From NCBI RefSeq assembly GCF_004297265.1, contig NZ_SCUT01000014.1, positions 1 to 64,000 of the forward strand: a stretch of 64,000 nucleotides of DNA, written 5' to 3'. Shown piece after piece: positions 1 through 6,972 of the stretch (positions within the stretch are counted from its first letter, which is position 1; each line of letters opens with the position of its first letter). This stretch comes from Reyranella sp. (GTDB lineage Bacteria; Pseudomonadota; Alphaproteobacteria; Reyranellales; Reyranellaceae). Under the pieces are notes generated by a model. It searched no databases. It had not been told where the DNA came from and saw only the letters and a program-made list of their open reading frames with translations. The position numbers and the translations under genes are program-made.

Positions 1-13
1 GCTCTTCCGATCT
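1..13. other. Illumina adapter remnant at contig start
   Basis: The first 13 bases, GCTCTTCCGATCT, are identical to the 3' end of the common Illumina TruSeq adapter. Genomic sequence appears to start at base 14. This is a library artefact, not biology, and it means position 1 is a contig end rather than a natural boundary. Confidence 0.9.
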
Positions 14-102
14 CGCTGTGGCGGACAGGCCCGCCACATCAGGTCAGGGATTTGGGCGTTAGATTCCACGGCCTTGGACTCCTGGTCCAACCTCTTGGAC
101 AT
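14..102 (-). CDS. Possible 5' end of a truncated gene
   Basis: On the minus strand an ATG at 102 follows a TAGGAG ribosome-binding site five bases upstream. It opens a frame of about 29 codons (starting MSKRLDQESK) that runs open into the adapter junction. The product is unrecognisable because only the N-terminus is present. The good ribosome-binding site is the main support. It may equally be a chance frame, since the region is short and contains a small dyad (TTGGAC/GTCCAA, 74-90). Confidence 0.3.
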
Positions 103-505
103 GCATGCTCCTAGGTTCTGGTGCATGCACAGCAGTCACCCCGAAGGAGATCGCGAAGGTCGGTTCGTTTCCGTTGGAGAGATCGCGCGGCGCCTGGTTG
201 GAAGCCTGAAAGCGCAGCGTGAAGAGACAGCGGCCCGATGGCCGCACGCGACCACCCGGCAAGGTGGCGCAAAATTCGAGACTGCGACGCCCGGCAATAG
301 CTGCCACAGCGCGTCGCATACGGGAGGCGTCGCCGCCATTGGTCCCCGCCTTAAAGCCGCGGCGCCTCCCAACCCATCCGATGGCCGTTGATCGAGCCGC
401 CTTGGCCAAGAGCCCGCGGCCCACCATCGGACCGTGCATGTGCCGCGGTCGTCTTACGGGATCCGAAGAGGCCTCCCGCTCCTGCAAACAAGTCGAGGCG
501 TGATC
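103..505. other. About 400 bp without a convincing gene
   Basis: Several open frames cross this stretch on both strands, but all have the arginine/proline-rich composition of GC-rich shadow frames and no recognisable domain. It holds a perfect 10-bp palindrome GTGCATGCAC at 121-130. On the minus strand, 471-500 reads RLDLFAGAGG, matching motif I of C5-cytosine DNA methyltransferases, with a stop just upstream and nothing methyltransferase-like after it. It is either upstream regulatory DNA or decayed island cargo. Confidence 0.5.
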
Positions 506-775
506 ATGCCGAGGAAGAAGAAAGACACGTCGGCCGAGTCCTTCGCCGTCGATTTTGCCGTCGGCTTGTGTGGGTGGCTGTTGATCGTCGAGATGATGGG
601 GACGCTGGAGCGACGCGGCGTCCTCAAGGAGAAAGACTCGCTCCGGGTCATCGCCAACGCCACGACGGCATTGGAAGCTCTGGCCAGCGAGAACCCGAGC
701 CATCCGACCTTCCGGATCGCCAAGGTGATCATGGATTCGCAGCTTGTCGGCTGGAATCGAGAAGACCTGAAGTAG
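506..775 (+). CDS. Small hypothetical protein (89 aa)
   Basis: I chose the ATG at 506, preceded by a weak GAGG about eight bases upstream, because the protein then starts MPRKKKDTSAES and loses an arginine-rich leader that looks untranslated. The product is small and soluble with a basic N-terminus, a short hydrophobic patch (about residues 15-30) and a predicted helical C-terminal half. I do not recognise the family. It sits at the left of the integrative element, convergent with the Cro-like gene, so accessory cargo is the natural reading. Confidence 0.5.
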   Translation: MPRKKKDTSAESFAVDFAVGLCGWLLIVEMMGTLERRGVLKEKDSLRVIANATTALEALASENPSHPTFRIAKVIMDSQLVGWNREDLK

Positions 776-795
776 AGGCGGCCGCCCGAACGCGC

Positions 796-1029
796 TCATG
801 CAGCCAACTTCGGAAAGAGCTGCAACATGGCGCCTTCGGGAAGGTTGATTCGACCTTCGGCGGCTGCCCGGCGAATTTGATCTTCGCGGTAATGCGGGAT
901 TCGGCCGCTTGTCGACCAGTTTTTCACCAGATTGGGATGCTTCTCGCGTAGTGCGCGTTGCATCGCCCTTATTCCGCCGAAGGCTCCAATGATCTGATCG
1001 GCGGGCGACTGTCCGGTGTCGGTTTGCAT
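796..1029 (-). CDS. Cro-like helix-turn-helix protein of the carph-isopro type
   Basis: The protein starts at the ATG at 1029 (MQTDTGQSPADQ) and has the pattern IIGAFGGIRAMQRAL...VKNWSTSGRIP..., then AAAEGRINLPEG. This matches the small phage/island DNA-binding proteins annotated as carph-isopro domain proteins, which have a Cro-like fold. It is divergent from the repressor at 1116 with ATTTGTACA-type repeats between them, the layout of a CI/Cro switch. A minus-strand promoter fits: TTGACA (complement of 1060-1065), a 16-bp spacer and TACAAA (complement of 1038-1043), the latter inside an operator copy. The family call is from pattern only; the regulatory role is inferred from position. Confidence 0.65.
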   Translation of the reverse strand: MQTDTGQSPADQIIGAFGGIRAMQRALREKHPNLVKNWSTSGRIPHYREDQIRRAAAEGRINLPEGAMLQLFPKLAA

Positions 1030-1036
1030 AGGACAG

Positions 1037-1089
1037 ATTTGTACACATCCCGCCGGATTTGTCAAAATTCATTGTGCAGCATTTGTACA
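1037..1089. promoter_or_regulatory. Divergent operator region of the element's genetic switch
   Basis: ATTTGTACA occurs at 1037-1045 and again at 1081-1089, 44 bp apart, with a degenerate ATTTGTCAAA between them at 1057-1066. The same word and its complement recur at 2534-2542 and 2565-2573 on the far side of the repressor/protease pair. The copy at 1037 overlaps the putative -10 of the Cro-like gene. These are likely binding sites for the repressor at 1116, the Cro-like protein, or both. Confidence 0.65.
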
Positions 1090-1115
1090 GACCACAGACC
1101 GACAATGGTCGGGCC

Positions 1116-1751
1116 ATGAGTCGATCAGAAAATGCCCGAAAATTGAAGACGATCCGCGAGCGCGCCGTCGGTTTGCGCGAACTCGCGCGGCTGATCGGCT
1201 GGGACGCCAGCAGGTACCAGTACTACGAAGATTCGTACAAAAAGCCCTACATGCCGGTCGAACTGATCGACCTTATCCGCCCCCATCTGGTCGGCCGGGG
1301 GGACCCCCCTATAACTCACGCGGAACTCGACGGCCTCCTGCCGCCCCAGCGAAAGCCCGCAATTGCTCCTCCGCCCACACGATCGGGCCACGTCGATGAC
1401 GCAGCACGGCTCGGCGCGTACATTCGAGCCACGCGAGAGGCACGGGGCATAGACGTTGAAATTCTCGCCAAAATAGTAGGCCTCAAGGCCGCGCTGCTTT
1501 CTAAAGTGGAGAGCGATGATCACCGGCCAACAGACGATGTTCTACGCAAGATTGCTCGGACGCTAGGACTTGAAGGAGAGGATCTAGTAGCTCGCGCTCG
1601 CCGCGACGCCGAATGGTTTGCCCTAATTAGAAACCCCAATTCTCGACCTGTTGTGGAGGCGCTTTTGCGCACAACGCGTGACCTGCCACCCGAGAAGGTG
1701 GCGGAACGCCTAGAACAGATCGCGGAAGAGGTGGCAAAATCTAAGCCATGA
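1116..1751 (+). CDS. Repressor with two helix-turn-helix domains (ImmR/CI-like)
   Basis: The ATG at 1116 gives 211 aa. Residues about 5-75 resemble the N-terminus of alphaproteobacterial phage CI repressors (LRELARLIGWDASRYQYYED, then KKPYMPVEL and VGRGDPPIT). Residues about 95-155 form a second XRE-type HTH (LGAYIRATREARGIDVEILA, then LLSKVE and IARTLGL). There is no S24 peptidase domain; instead the next gene, overlapping by ATGA, encodes an ImmA-type metalloprotease. In ICEBs1-type elements such a protease cleaves the repressor to induce excision. It probably represses both ATTTGTACA-bearing promoters and itself. An internal ATG at 1059 exists but would place the start inside the operator region. 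Confidence 0.8.
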   Translation: MSRSENARKLKTIRERAVGLRELARLIGWDASRYQYYEDSYKKPYMPVELIDLIRPHLVGRGDPPITHAELDGLLPPQRKPAIAPPPTRSGHVDDAARLGAYIRATREARGIDVEILAKIVGLKAALLSKVESDDHRPTDDVLRKIARTLGLEGEDLVARARRDAEWFALIRNPNSRPVVEALLRTTRDLPPEKVAERLEQIAEEVAKSKP

Positions 1752-2527
1752 TCCAAGTACCATCACTCACCCTTCCACAGGTTGAGCAGCGAGCAAACGT
1801 GCTGTTGGGGGAGTATGCGGACACGATTGGATCGAATGTGCCATCACCGGTTCCCGTGACAGACATCGCGACAAATGAGCTGGGGCTTACCCTCGAATTC
1901 ATGGATCTCCACGCCTACTTTAAGAGACCAAAATCAGGTGCCTCGTCGGAAATTCTTGGTGCGATGGAATTCTCGAACAATCGAATTCTAATTGACCACA
2001 GCCTTGATCCCAGCCTCTTCCCACATCGCCTCGGGCGCTTTAGGTACAGCGTGGCGCACGAGATTGGCCATTGGCGTCTACATCGCGGCAAGGTGCTTCA
2101 GAGCCAGAAAAAGAGCAAACAGCCGCCTATTATCTGCAGGGATCCTGGACGTCAGAAGATGCCCACCATAGAGCGTCAGGCTGAGTATTTTGCTTCTTTT
2201 CTTCTGCTCCCAGGAGATCGTGTGTCGGACGCTTGGGGATCGAAGCCTCCTTTCGTATTCGATGTTTTCGGGCACGGCTCACCAGAGCTGCGATCACTGT
2301 GGATGAGCACCAGAGCGGATTCGATCCTTACCCGAAGCCTTTTTGCCAGCGAATGCGAGAAGCGCTTCGAGGAAATTGCCGCGCCACTTGCCTGGAAGTT
2401 CGAGGTCTCGAAGCAGGCAATGTGCATTCGGCTTGAGGGCATGGGCTTGATCCGTCGCAGCGCCGCTGGATCTAAAATTCTCTCGACCAGCCGCGGTGAT
2501 TTTTTACACAGCCCGATGAATTCGTAA
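1748..2527 (+). CDS. immA: ImmA/IrrE-family metalloprotease
   Basis: 259 aa, starting in a 4-nt ATGA overlap with the repressor gene, so the two are translationally coupled. The zinc motif HEIGH is visible at residues 104-108, and IERQAEYFASFLLLP downstream supplies the third ligand region typical of ImmA/IrrE proteins. The C-terminal part (about 200-259) looks like the extra region of larger family members. Known ImmA proteins cleave the element's repressor after DNA damage or quorum signals. Here the coupling to the HTH repressor supports the same role; the trigger is not visible. Codon use is less GC-biased than in flanking chromosomal genes, in line with acquisition. Confidence 0.85.
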   Translation: MIQVPSLTLPQVEQRANVLLGEYADTIGSNVPSPVPVTDIATNELGLTLEFMDLHAYFKRPKSGASSEILGAMEFSNNRILIDHSLDPSLFPHRLGRFRYSVAHEIGHWRLHRGKVLQSQKKSKQPPIICRDPGRQKMPTIERQAEYFASFLLLPGDRVSDAWGSKPPFVFDVFGHGSPELRSLWMSTRADSILTRSLFASECEKRFEEIAAPLAWKFEVSKQAMCIRLEGMGLIRRSAAGSKILSTSRGDFLHSPMNS

Positions 2528-2533
2528 GGCGAC

Positions 2534-2575
2534 TGTACAAATTCCTTTGACACTACTGTACAGTATTTGTACAAG
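2534..2575 (+). promoter_or_regulatory. Operator-embedded promoter for the cargo operon
   Basis: TGTACAAAT at 2534-2542, the perfect palindrome ACTGTACAGT at 2555-2564 and ATTTGTACAA at 2565-2574 are packed into 42 bp. A promoter is interleaved: TTGACA at 2547-2552, 17 bp, then TACAAG at 2570-2575, so bound repressor would block RNA polymerase. The shared sequence with 1037-1089 ties the cargo genes from 2629 onward to the same switch. Confidence 0.7.
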
Positions 2576-2628
2576 GGTTGCGAGACGGCGGGACGTTTGG
2601 CCCGCGGTCACTCTCTCGAGAGGCAACC

Positions 2629-3090
2629 ATGCCCGACACGCTTTTCACCGCCCCGGCCACTTTCACAGTCGCCCAGCGCATCGCGCTTCACCGCCGCCCG
2701 CTGCCGTCTCACGAGCTGACCGGCCAGAACTTCCGGACATGGGCCGTCGCGGTCTGTCACGCCGAGGTCCAGCACCGCAGCCGTGACTTCGCCCGGATCG
2801 AGCGCGAGCTGAACATCTCCTTCGACCGCATCGAAGACCCAAGCTGCGAAGAGCGCGGCCAGTATCCCCACGAGGCGAAGGCAGCCACGGCGCTGATCTG
2901 GCTGTCCCACCTCCAGACCCATGAGAGCGAGAAGCGCGCGCCCTTCGACGCGAAGGCATGGCGTGACTGGCCGGCTGCCCGCCGCGCCGCATGGCTCGCC
3001 CGCCGCCGCTACCTCTGGGCCGGCTTTCTGAAAGCGGTCCGCGCCTATCGCGACGCCCGCGCCCTCATCGACCAGCCCCTCGCCGCCTAG
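2629..3090 (+). CDS. Hypothetical protein, first gene of island cargo operon
   Basis: 153 aa from the ATG at 2629, preceded by GAGAGG. No known domain is recognised. The protein is rich in Arg, Ala and Trp and looks all-helical, with a conserved-looking stretch FRTWAVAVCHAEVQHRSRDF near residue 40. It is the first gene downstream of the operator-promoter at 2534-2575 and is followed on the same strand by three more genes with short gaps. Its N-terminus MPDTLFTAP resembles those of the genes at 3114 and 4044. A role in the element is inferred only from location. Confidence 0.6.
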   Translation: MPDTLFTAPATFTVAQRIALHRRPLPSHELTGQNFRTWAVAVCHAEVQHRSRDFARIERELNISFDRIEDPSCEERGQYPHEAKAATALIWLSHLQTHESEKRAPFDAKAWRDWPAARRAAWLARRRYLWAGFLKAVRAYRDARALIDQPLAA

Positions 3091-3113
3091 TTCACAACCG
3101 AAGGAGAACCGCC

Positions 3114-3830
3114 GTGCCCGATTCATTGATCAGCCTGACCTCGCCTGCAGAGCCATCCAGCAAGGCTGGCTGCCGCAAGAAGACCCCGAAGCACGGCAGG
3201 CAGGCAGGCCCGTCCGCCACGATCGCGGCCCTCGCCAGCGCTGAAACGGCCCGCGTACTGCCCAGCATGATCTTTCACGAAGCCGACCAGATCGAGATCG
3301 GCATGCGCCGCGCCAAGACGTCCTGCGATTTGGTGTGGGGCTTGGTTGACGAACTGGACGTTATGGCCGAGGACGCCAAAAAGAGGAGCGGAGATATCCG
3401 CCTGGACGGCATCTCCTCCAAACTCTACCTGTTGCTCGGCATCGCCAGCGACGAGCTTGATGCCGCCCGTGGACGCGCCGACAAGATCACCGACGCCGCG
3501 CGCGAGCTGAAGCACCCCACGCACGCGCAGCCGCTTGGAACGGGCGAAGACCTGCTATCCCTTCGCCTTCAGCTCAAGGCCGCCGAGGATGCGGTGAACG
3601 AGGACGGCGCACCCGAGGATGGCCCCCTCGTCGACGCTTATCACGCGGCAAACGAACGGTTCCTCGAGGCCCCGGCGCGCACCCCGTCCGAGATGCTGCT
3701 GAAGCTCGAACGCCTCGCCGAAATCGAGGAGATCGAGGAGGACTCGCCGCGGGCTGCCGAGCAGATCGTCCTCAACCTGATCCGTGACCTGCGCGCAGGC
3801 TTGGGCATCGACAGGCAGGCAGCGGCGTGA
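3114..3830 (+). CDS. Hypothetical helical protein
   Basis: I chose GTG at 3114 because AAGGAG lies seven bases upstream and the upstream gene ends at 3090. The product is 238 aa, acidic and predicted helical or coiled-coil, especially about residues 75-150 and 185-235 (runs such as LERLAEIEEIEE). No enzyme motif is visible. It overlaps the next gene by GTGA, so they are coupled. It shares the start pattern (M)PD(S/T)L with neighbours. The function is unknown. Confidence 0.6.
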   Translation: MPDSLISLTSPAEPSSKAGCRKKTPKHGRQAGPSATIAALASAETARVLPSMIFHEADQIEIGMRRAKTSCDLVWGLVDELDVMAEDAKKRSGDIRLDGISSKLYLLLGIASDELDAARGRADKITDAARELKHPTHAQPLGTGEDLLSLRLQLKAAEDAVNEDGAPEDGPLVDAYHAANERFLEAPARTPSEMLLKLERLAEIEEIEEDSPRAAEQIVLNLIRDLRAGLGIDRQAAA

Positions 3831-4030
3831 AGAGCTGCCCCTTTTGCCAGCGCGCCGGCGGCCTTCGCCAGAAGTCCGCCCGCCAATACTTCGTCGAGTG
3901 CATCGCATGTGGCGCCGGCTCCGAGCCGAAGCCCACGCCCGTCGAGGCCGAGGCCGAATGGGTGCGCCGGGTCCGCGCGCCCGAGGCACGACCGAGTGAA
4001 TGGACCCAATCCGCCAAACAAGCTGCCTAG
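3827..4030 (+). CDS. Lar-like zinc-ribbon protein
   Basis: 67 aa with GTG start in a 4-nt overlap. It contains CPFC near the N-terminus and CIACGA about 20 residues later, followed by an acidic/tryptophan tail (EAEAEWVRRVR). This matches the CPFC...C..CGA...A...W layout of Lar family restriction-alleviation proteins found in phages and islands. Lar proteins modulate host type I restriction. Many short zinc ribbons share this pattern, so the specific activity is uncertain. Confidence 0.65.
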   Translation: MKSCPFCQRAGGLRQKSARQYFVECIACGAGSEPKPTPVEAEAEWVRRVRAPEARPSEWTQSAKQAA

Positions 4031-4043
4031 CGAGGAGAGAACG

Positions 4044-4727
4044 ATGCCCGATACCTTGACCGCCTTTCACCCGATCCCAGGCCAGTCCGTCGCCCAGCCG
4101 GCCCCGCTGCTCAGCGGCGCCCAGATGCGCGACCTCTGGACCGCCTACGAGGCCGCCCGCGCCGGCTACAACGAGGACGACGAAGAGCGCACGAGCGCGA
4201 TCTACGCCGAGGCGGTGGACCGTATCCTGCAGGCCCGCACGGTCGAGCCCGAGGGCATCGCCATCAAGGTGAAGCTGCTCGACGAGCGCGGCGACTGTCC
4301 CAAGGGCCTGCTGCCGGACGTCTTCAAGGACGTGCTCAAGCCCCAGGACGCGCCCGCCCCCCAGCCGCGCCGCCGTGTCCAGTCGCGCCTGCGGCCCCTG
4401 TGGGAAGCTTACGTGAAGGGCTGGAAGGAGGTGTGCGATGCGGGCGACGCCGAGGATGCCGCAATGCTCGCGAGGCCCAAGGAGGCGCCTCGGGACAGCA
4501 CCCAAGCCGAGAAGGACGCCGACGCCCGGATGGAGCGCGCAAAGCAGGCCTTCGATGCGGCATCCAACGCGCTCGTCGCCGCGCCGACGCGTACGGTCGA
4601 CGATGCCCTTTGCCGGATCGAGCACGCGATCGACCTCGCCGACGAGAGCACGAACGCCGATCTCATCAGCTCGCTCAACAAGGCCCTTCGCGTGCTGCGC
4701 AAGGCCTACGCCACGGCGGCGAACTAA
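4044..4727 (+). CDS. Hypothetical protein with repeated helical segments
   Basis: 227 aa, ATG at 4044 with GAGGAGAG upstream. The protein starts MPDTLTAFHPIPGQ and contains two similar segments: LSGAQMRDLWTAYEAA (about residue 23) and RLRPLWEAYVKGWKEV (about 115), both of the form L..LW.AY..., suggesting an internal duplication. The C-terminus (DDALCRIEHAIDLADEST...) is helical. There is no known domain. It is the last gene of the plus-strand cargo run. Confidence 0.6.
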   Translation: MPDTLTAFHPIPGQSVAQPAPLLSGAQMRDLWTAYEAARAGYNEDDEERTSAIYAEAVDRILQARTVEPEGIAIKVKLLDERGDCPKGLLPDVFKDVLKPQDAPAPQPRRRVQSRLRPLWEAYVKGWKEVCDAGDAEDAAMLARPKEAPRDSTQAEKDADARMERAKQAFDAASNALVAAPTRTVDDALCRIEHAIDLADESTNADLISSLNKALRVLRKAYATAAN

Positions 4728-4758
4728 GCAGTCCGTGCCGACCCCGCCGTCCCTACAG

Positions 4759-5067
4759 TTAGCGAAGAGGCCTGTTCTCGGCCTCTTCGAAGCTCGCCCG
4801 CACCTCGGCAATCGTGACCGTCGGGCTACCACTGAAGGCGATTTCGGCCGCCTTGGTCCGATAGAGTTGCGGCCGGCAGGCCCTAAAGGCGGCATCGATG
4901 GCCAGCGCGTAGTTACCCGTCTGGAGGTAGGCCAAGGCTCGCGCGAGGGTATCCGACTGCCAGGCATCGAGCGGTTCTCCGATCTCATGGAGATGATCGA
5001 TGCTGTCCCGGATTCGGTCTGCGGCCGAGTCGAAGGTCGTGGGAACCACTTTCTCATAGCCGGCCAT
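4759..5067 (-). CDS. Hypothetical protein (102 aa)
   Basis: Minus-strand gene with balanced amino-acid composition, unlike the overlapping plus-strand frame, which is arginine/serine-rich. The protein appears helical (SAADRIRDSIDHLHEIGEPL...) with no recognised family. Its start codon is only 14 bp from that of the divergent excisionase-like gene at 5082, too close for two separate promoters, so upstream signals must lie inside the neighbouring gene. No clear ribosome-binding site is visible, which lowers confidence. Confidence 0.5.
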   Translation of the reverse strand: MAGYEKVVPTTFDSAADRIRDSIDHLHEIGEPLDAWQSDTLARALAYLQTGNYALAIDAAFRACRPQLYRTKAAEIAFSGSPTVTIAEVRASFEEAENRPLR

Positions 5068-5081
5068 GAAGCAAGCATACC

Positions 5082-5339
5082 ATGAGCAAACCCGTCCGCG
5101 ACTGGCCCGCCCTGATGAAGCCGCTGACGGCGCGCGCCTATCTGGACAACATGCCGGCCGCCAAGTTCGTGGCTCTGGTCGTGCCTCACCTCGACACCCG
5201 GACCACCGGGGGCGAGCTGAGGTTCACCCGCAAGTCCCTGGACGACTGGATTGACGCCAGCGGCGGCCCGCGGGAGGTTCAGACCCCGGAGGCGCTGGGA
5301 AGGCTGCTGGATGACGACGGTCCACATCTCGGGCATTAA
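5082..5339 (+). CDS. Excisionase-like helix-turn-helix protein
   Basis: 85 aa with a pattern of small MerR/AlpA-type DNA-binding proteins: LTARAYLDNMPAAKFVALVV, then a wing region and RFTRKSLDDWIDASGG. Proteins like this next to integrases commonly act as recombination directionality factors. It overlaps the integrase start by 29 nt, indicating coupled expression. The role is inferred from size, fold pattern and position; it could instead be a transcriptional regulator. Confidence 0.65.
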   Translation: MSKPVRDWPALMKPLTARAYLDNMPAAKFVALVVPHLDTRTTGGELRFTRKSLDDWIDASGGPREVQTPEALGRLLDDDGPHLGH

Positions 5340-6465
5340 GCGCTACGTCAGCAACGGCACGACGTACTACTACCTGCGCGCCAGCGGCGAGGCGATCACC
5401 GACGAGGCCGGGCACCGCCTCGATCCCAACAAGCAGCCGCAGGAGTTCGCCGCCCGCGTCGAGGCGATCAAGGCGAAGCTGGCGGCGCTTCCGAAGCCCA
5501 AGGCAAAGGCCGGCTCTCTCCTCGACCTGATCGAAGCGTGGCGCGGCATTCCCGGTACGGACGGCCGGCCGAAGCGCGATCCCTCCCCCGAATGGCTCCA
5601 GCTCTCCCCGGCCACCCGCAAAAGCTACGAGCGCATGATCGACCCGAAGCAGGGCTATCTGCGCCGGGCTCTCAAGCTCGACCTCGGGACGCTCATGCTG
5701 CCGGCGATCGACACGCCCAACGTGGTGAAGATCCGCAACAAGGTCGGCAAGGCGTTCGGCTTCTGGACGGGCAACTATGCGGTCACCGTCCTCTCGACGA
5801 TGTTCTCGTGGGGCATCCTCTACGGCCACCTGACCGTGAACACCGCCAAGGGCGTGCCCGACCTGGAGCGACCTGAAGACCTCGAGGCGCAACACCGTCC
5901 CTGGGCGGATACCGAGTTCGCCGCGATGGTCGACGGCGCCCGGGAGCGCGGATGGCGCGGAATCGTCCTGGCGCTGGGGCTGGGGCGCTTCGCCGGCTGG
6001 CCGACGGGAGACATCACCCACCAGCCGCCTTCCGTCTGGCAGCGCCCGCGGCTGATCTACACGCGCCGCAAGACAAGGAAGGGCAGGAAGATCACCAACG
6101 TCCTCGCCCCGGACCCGCTCATCGCCCTGCTGGACGAAGTGGGCGTCAATCCCGAGGCCAAGACGCTGGTCGTGAACGAGGCCGGCGAGCCCTACACCGC
6201 GGACGGCCTACGGACGATGATCAACCGGCTATGTCGGGAGCTGGCCGAAGAGGGCAAGGTCAAGAAGGGCCTCAACATCCATGGGCTGCGCCACTCCCTC
6301 GGAAACGAACTCTACGACCTCGGAATCGAGCGCGAGGCCCGGAAGCGCATGATGGCCCATGAAAGCGACGCCGCGAGCCTAATCTATGAGCAGGGCGGCA
6401 ATAAGAGCCGGCAGGCCGACAAGGCGACGCGGGCACTCAATCGGAAACATCGGAGCAAGCGATGA
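5311..6465 (+). CDS. int: Tyrosine-type integrase of the element
   Basis: 384 aa from ATG 5311, chosen because GGAAGG precedes it and the protein then begins directly with its arm-type domain (MTTVHISGIKRYVSNG). The catalytic half has an R-box region LGLGRFAGWPTGDI, the HGLRHSLGNEL box (His and second Arg), MMAHES and the Tyr in LIYEQGG. The gene points to the 3' end of tRNA-Phe about 400 bp away, the usual integration target for this class. It probably catalyses insertion and excision of the island. GRFAGWPTGDI differs from the common LR.GE(L/I) form but keeps the arginine. Confidence 0.9.
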   Translation: MTTVHISGIKRYVSNGTTYYYLRASGEAITDEAGHRLDPNKQPQEFAARVEAIKAKLAALPKPKAKAGSLLDLIEAWRGIPGTDGRPKRDPSPEWLQLSPATRKSYERMIDPKQGYLRRALKLDLGTLMLPAIDTPNVVKIRNKVGKAFGFWTGNYAVTVLSTMFSWGILYGHLTVNTAKGVPDLERPEDLEAQHRPWADTEFAAMVDGARERGWRGIVLALGLGRFAGWPTGDITHQPPSVWQRPRLIYTRRKTRKGRKITNVLAPDPLIALLDEVGVNPEAKTLVVNEAGEPYTADGLRTMINRLCRELAEEGKVKKGLNIHGLRHSLGNELYDLGIEREARKRMMAHESDAASLIYEQGGNKSRQADKATRALNRKHRSKR

Positions 6466-6725
6466 GCGACAACGAAGAGCGGAAGAAGCGACTCGAAGAG
6501 GCCTTTCCCTGGTGGGCAGAAGGCAAGGCGAAGCACGGTTGGACGATGAAGGTGGAACTCAGGCGGGGAGCAAAGGAGATCCGTCGCGGCGGCATCTTGC
6601 TTGCCCTCGAACACGATCCGGCAAAGGACGGCGTTTCGATCGATGTCGACATGCCGGGAGCGACCAAGGAGCAGGAAGACGCCGTCATCGCGTGGGCCAA
6701 AGCAGAATACGGTCCGCTGCTATAG
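6462..6725 (+). CDS. Small hypothetical protein downstream of integrase
   Basis: 87 aa, starting in an ATGA overlap with the integrase stop. It is charged and soluble, with no recognised domain; the centre (KVELRRGAKEIRRGGILLAL) looks like beta strands. It is the last gene of the element before the tRNA. Coupling to int suggests co-expression, but I cannot assign a role. Confidence 0.6.
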   Translation: MSDNEERKKRLEEAFPWWAEGKAKHGWTMKVELRRGAKEIRRGGILLALEHDPAKDGVSIDVDMPGATKEQEDAVIAWAKAEYGPLL

Positions 6726-6760
6726 AAGCCTCGGCAGGAACGTGAACAGAACAAGACCGA

Positions 6761-6791
6761 TGTCTAAAACGGCGAGCGAAGGTGTCTAAAA
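6761..6791. repeat. Direct repeats near the putative attachment site
   Basis: TGTCTAAAA occurs at 6761-6769 and 6783-6791, 22 bp apart (two helical turns), between the last element gene and tRNA-Phe. Paired direct repeats next to an attachment core are typical arm-type integrase sites; that role is inferred here. Confidence 0.45.
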
Positions 6792-6815
6792 TGCAAAACC
6801 GCCCCTCAAGGGCGG
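6788..6815 (-). terminator. Intrinsic terminator after tRNA-Phe
   Basis: Read on the minus strand, CCGCCC (6815-6810), a 5-nt loop and GGGCGG (6804-6799) form a hairpin followed by TTTTGCATTTT. It lies about 45 bp beyond the tRNA 3' end and probably ends the infA-yacG-tRNA transcript. Confidence 0.75.
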
Positions 6816-6861
6816 CTTCGGAGATGAGACCTAAGTCTCTGATCTAACGGCACAAAACGAA

Positions 6862-6937
6862 TGGTGCCCAGGGGCGGAGTCGAACCACCGACACTGCGAT
6901 TTTCAGTCGCATGCTCTACCAACTGAGCTACCTGGGC
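6862..6937 (-). tRNA. tRNA-Phe (GAA)
   Basis: 76 nt including encoded CCA. On the minus strand the acceptor GCCCAGG pairs with CCTGGGC, the anticodon stem TGCGA/TCGCA carries loop CTGAAAA (anticodon GAA), and the T-loop TTCGACT is standard. It follows yacG as in many Alphaproteobacteria. Its 3' end faces the integrase, and the gene is intact, as expected when an element restores the tRNA end on integration. Confidence 0.95.
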
Positions 6938-6972
6938 ACATCGTTCGTTGGCGGCCGGGCTTATAGGATGGG

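Noticed and set aside
59..1117. 352-codon minus-strand open frame across the left end
   Set aside because: Arginine/glycine-rich composition, no domain, and it crosses the better-supported genes at 506 and 796 and the operator region.
3555..5336. 593-codon minus-strand frame across the island cargo
   Set aside because: Opposite strand of plus-strand genes with good ribosome sites and spacing; composition typical of a shadow frame.
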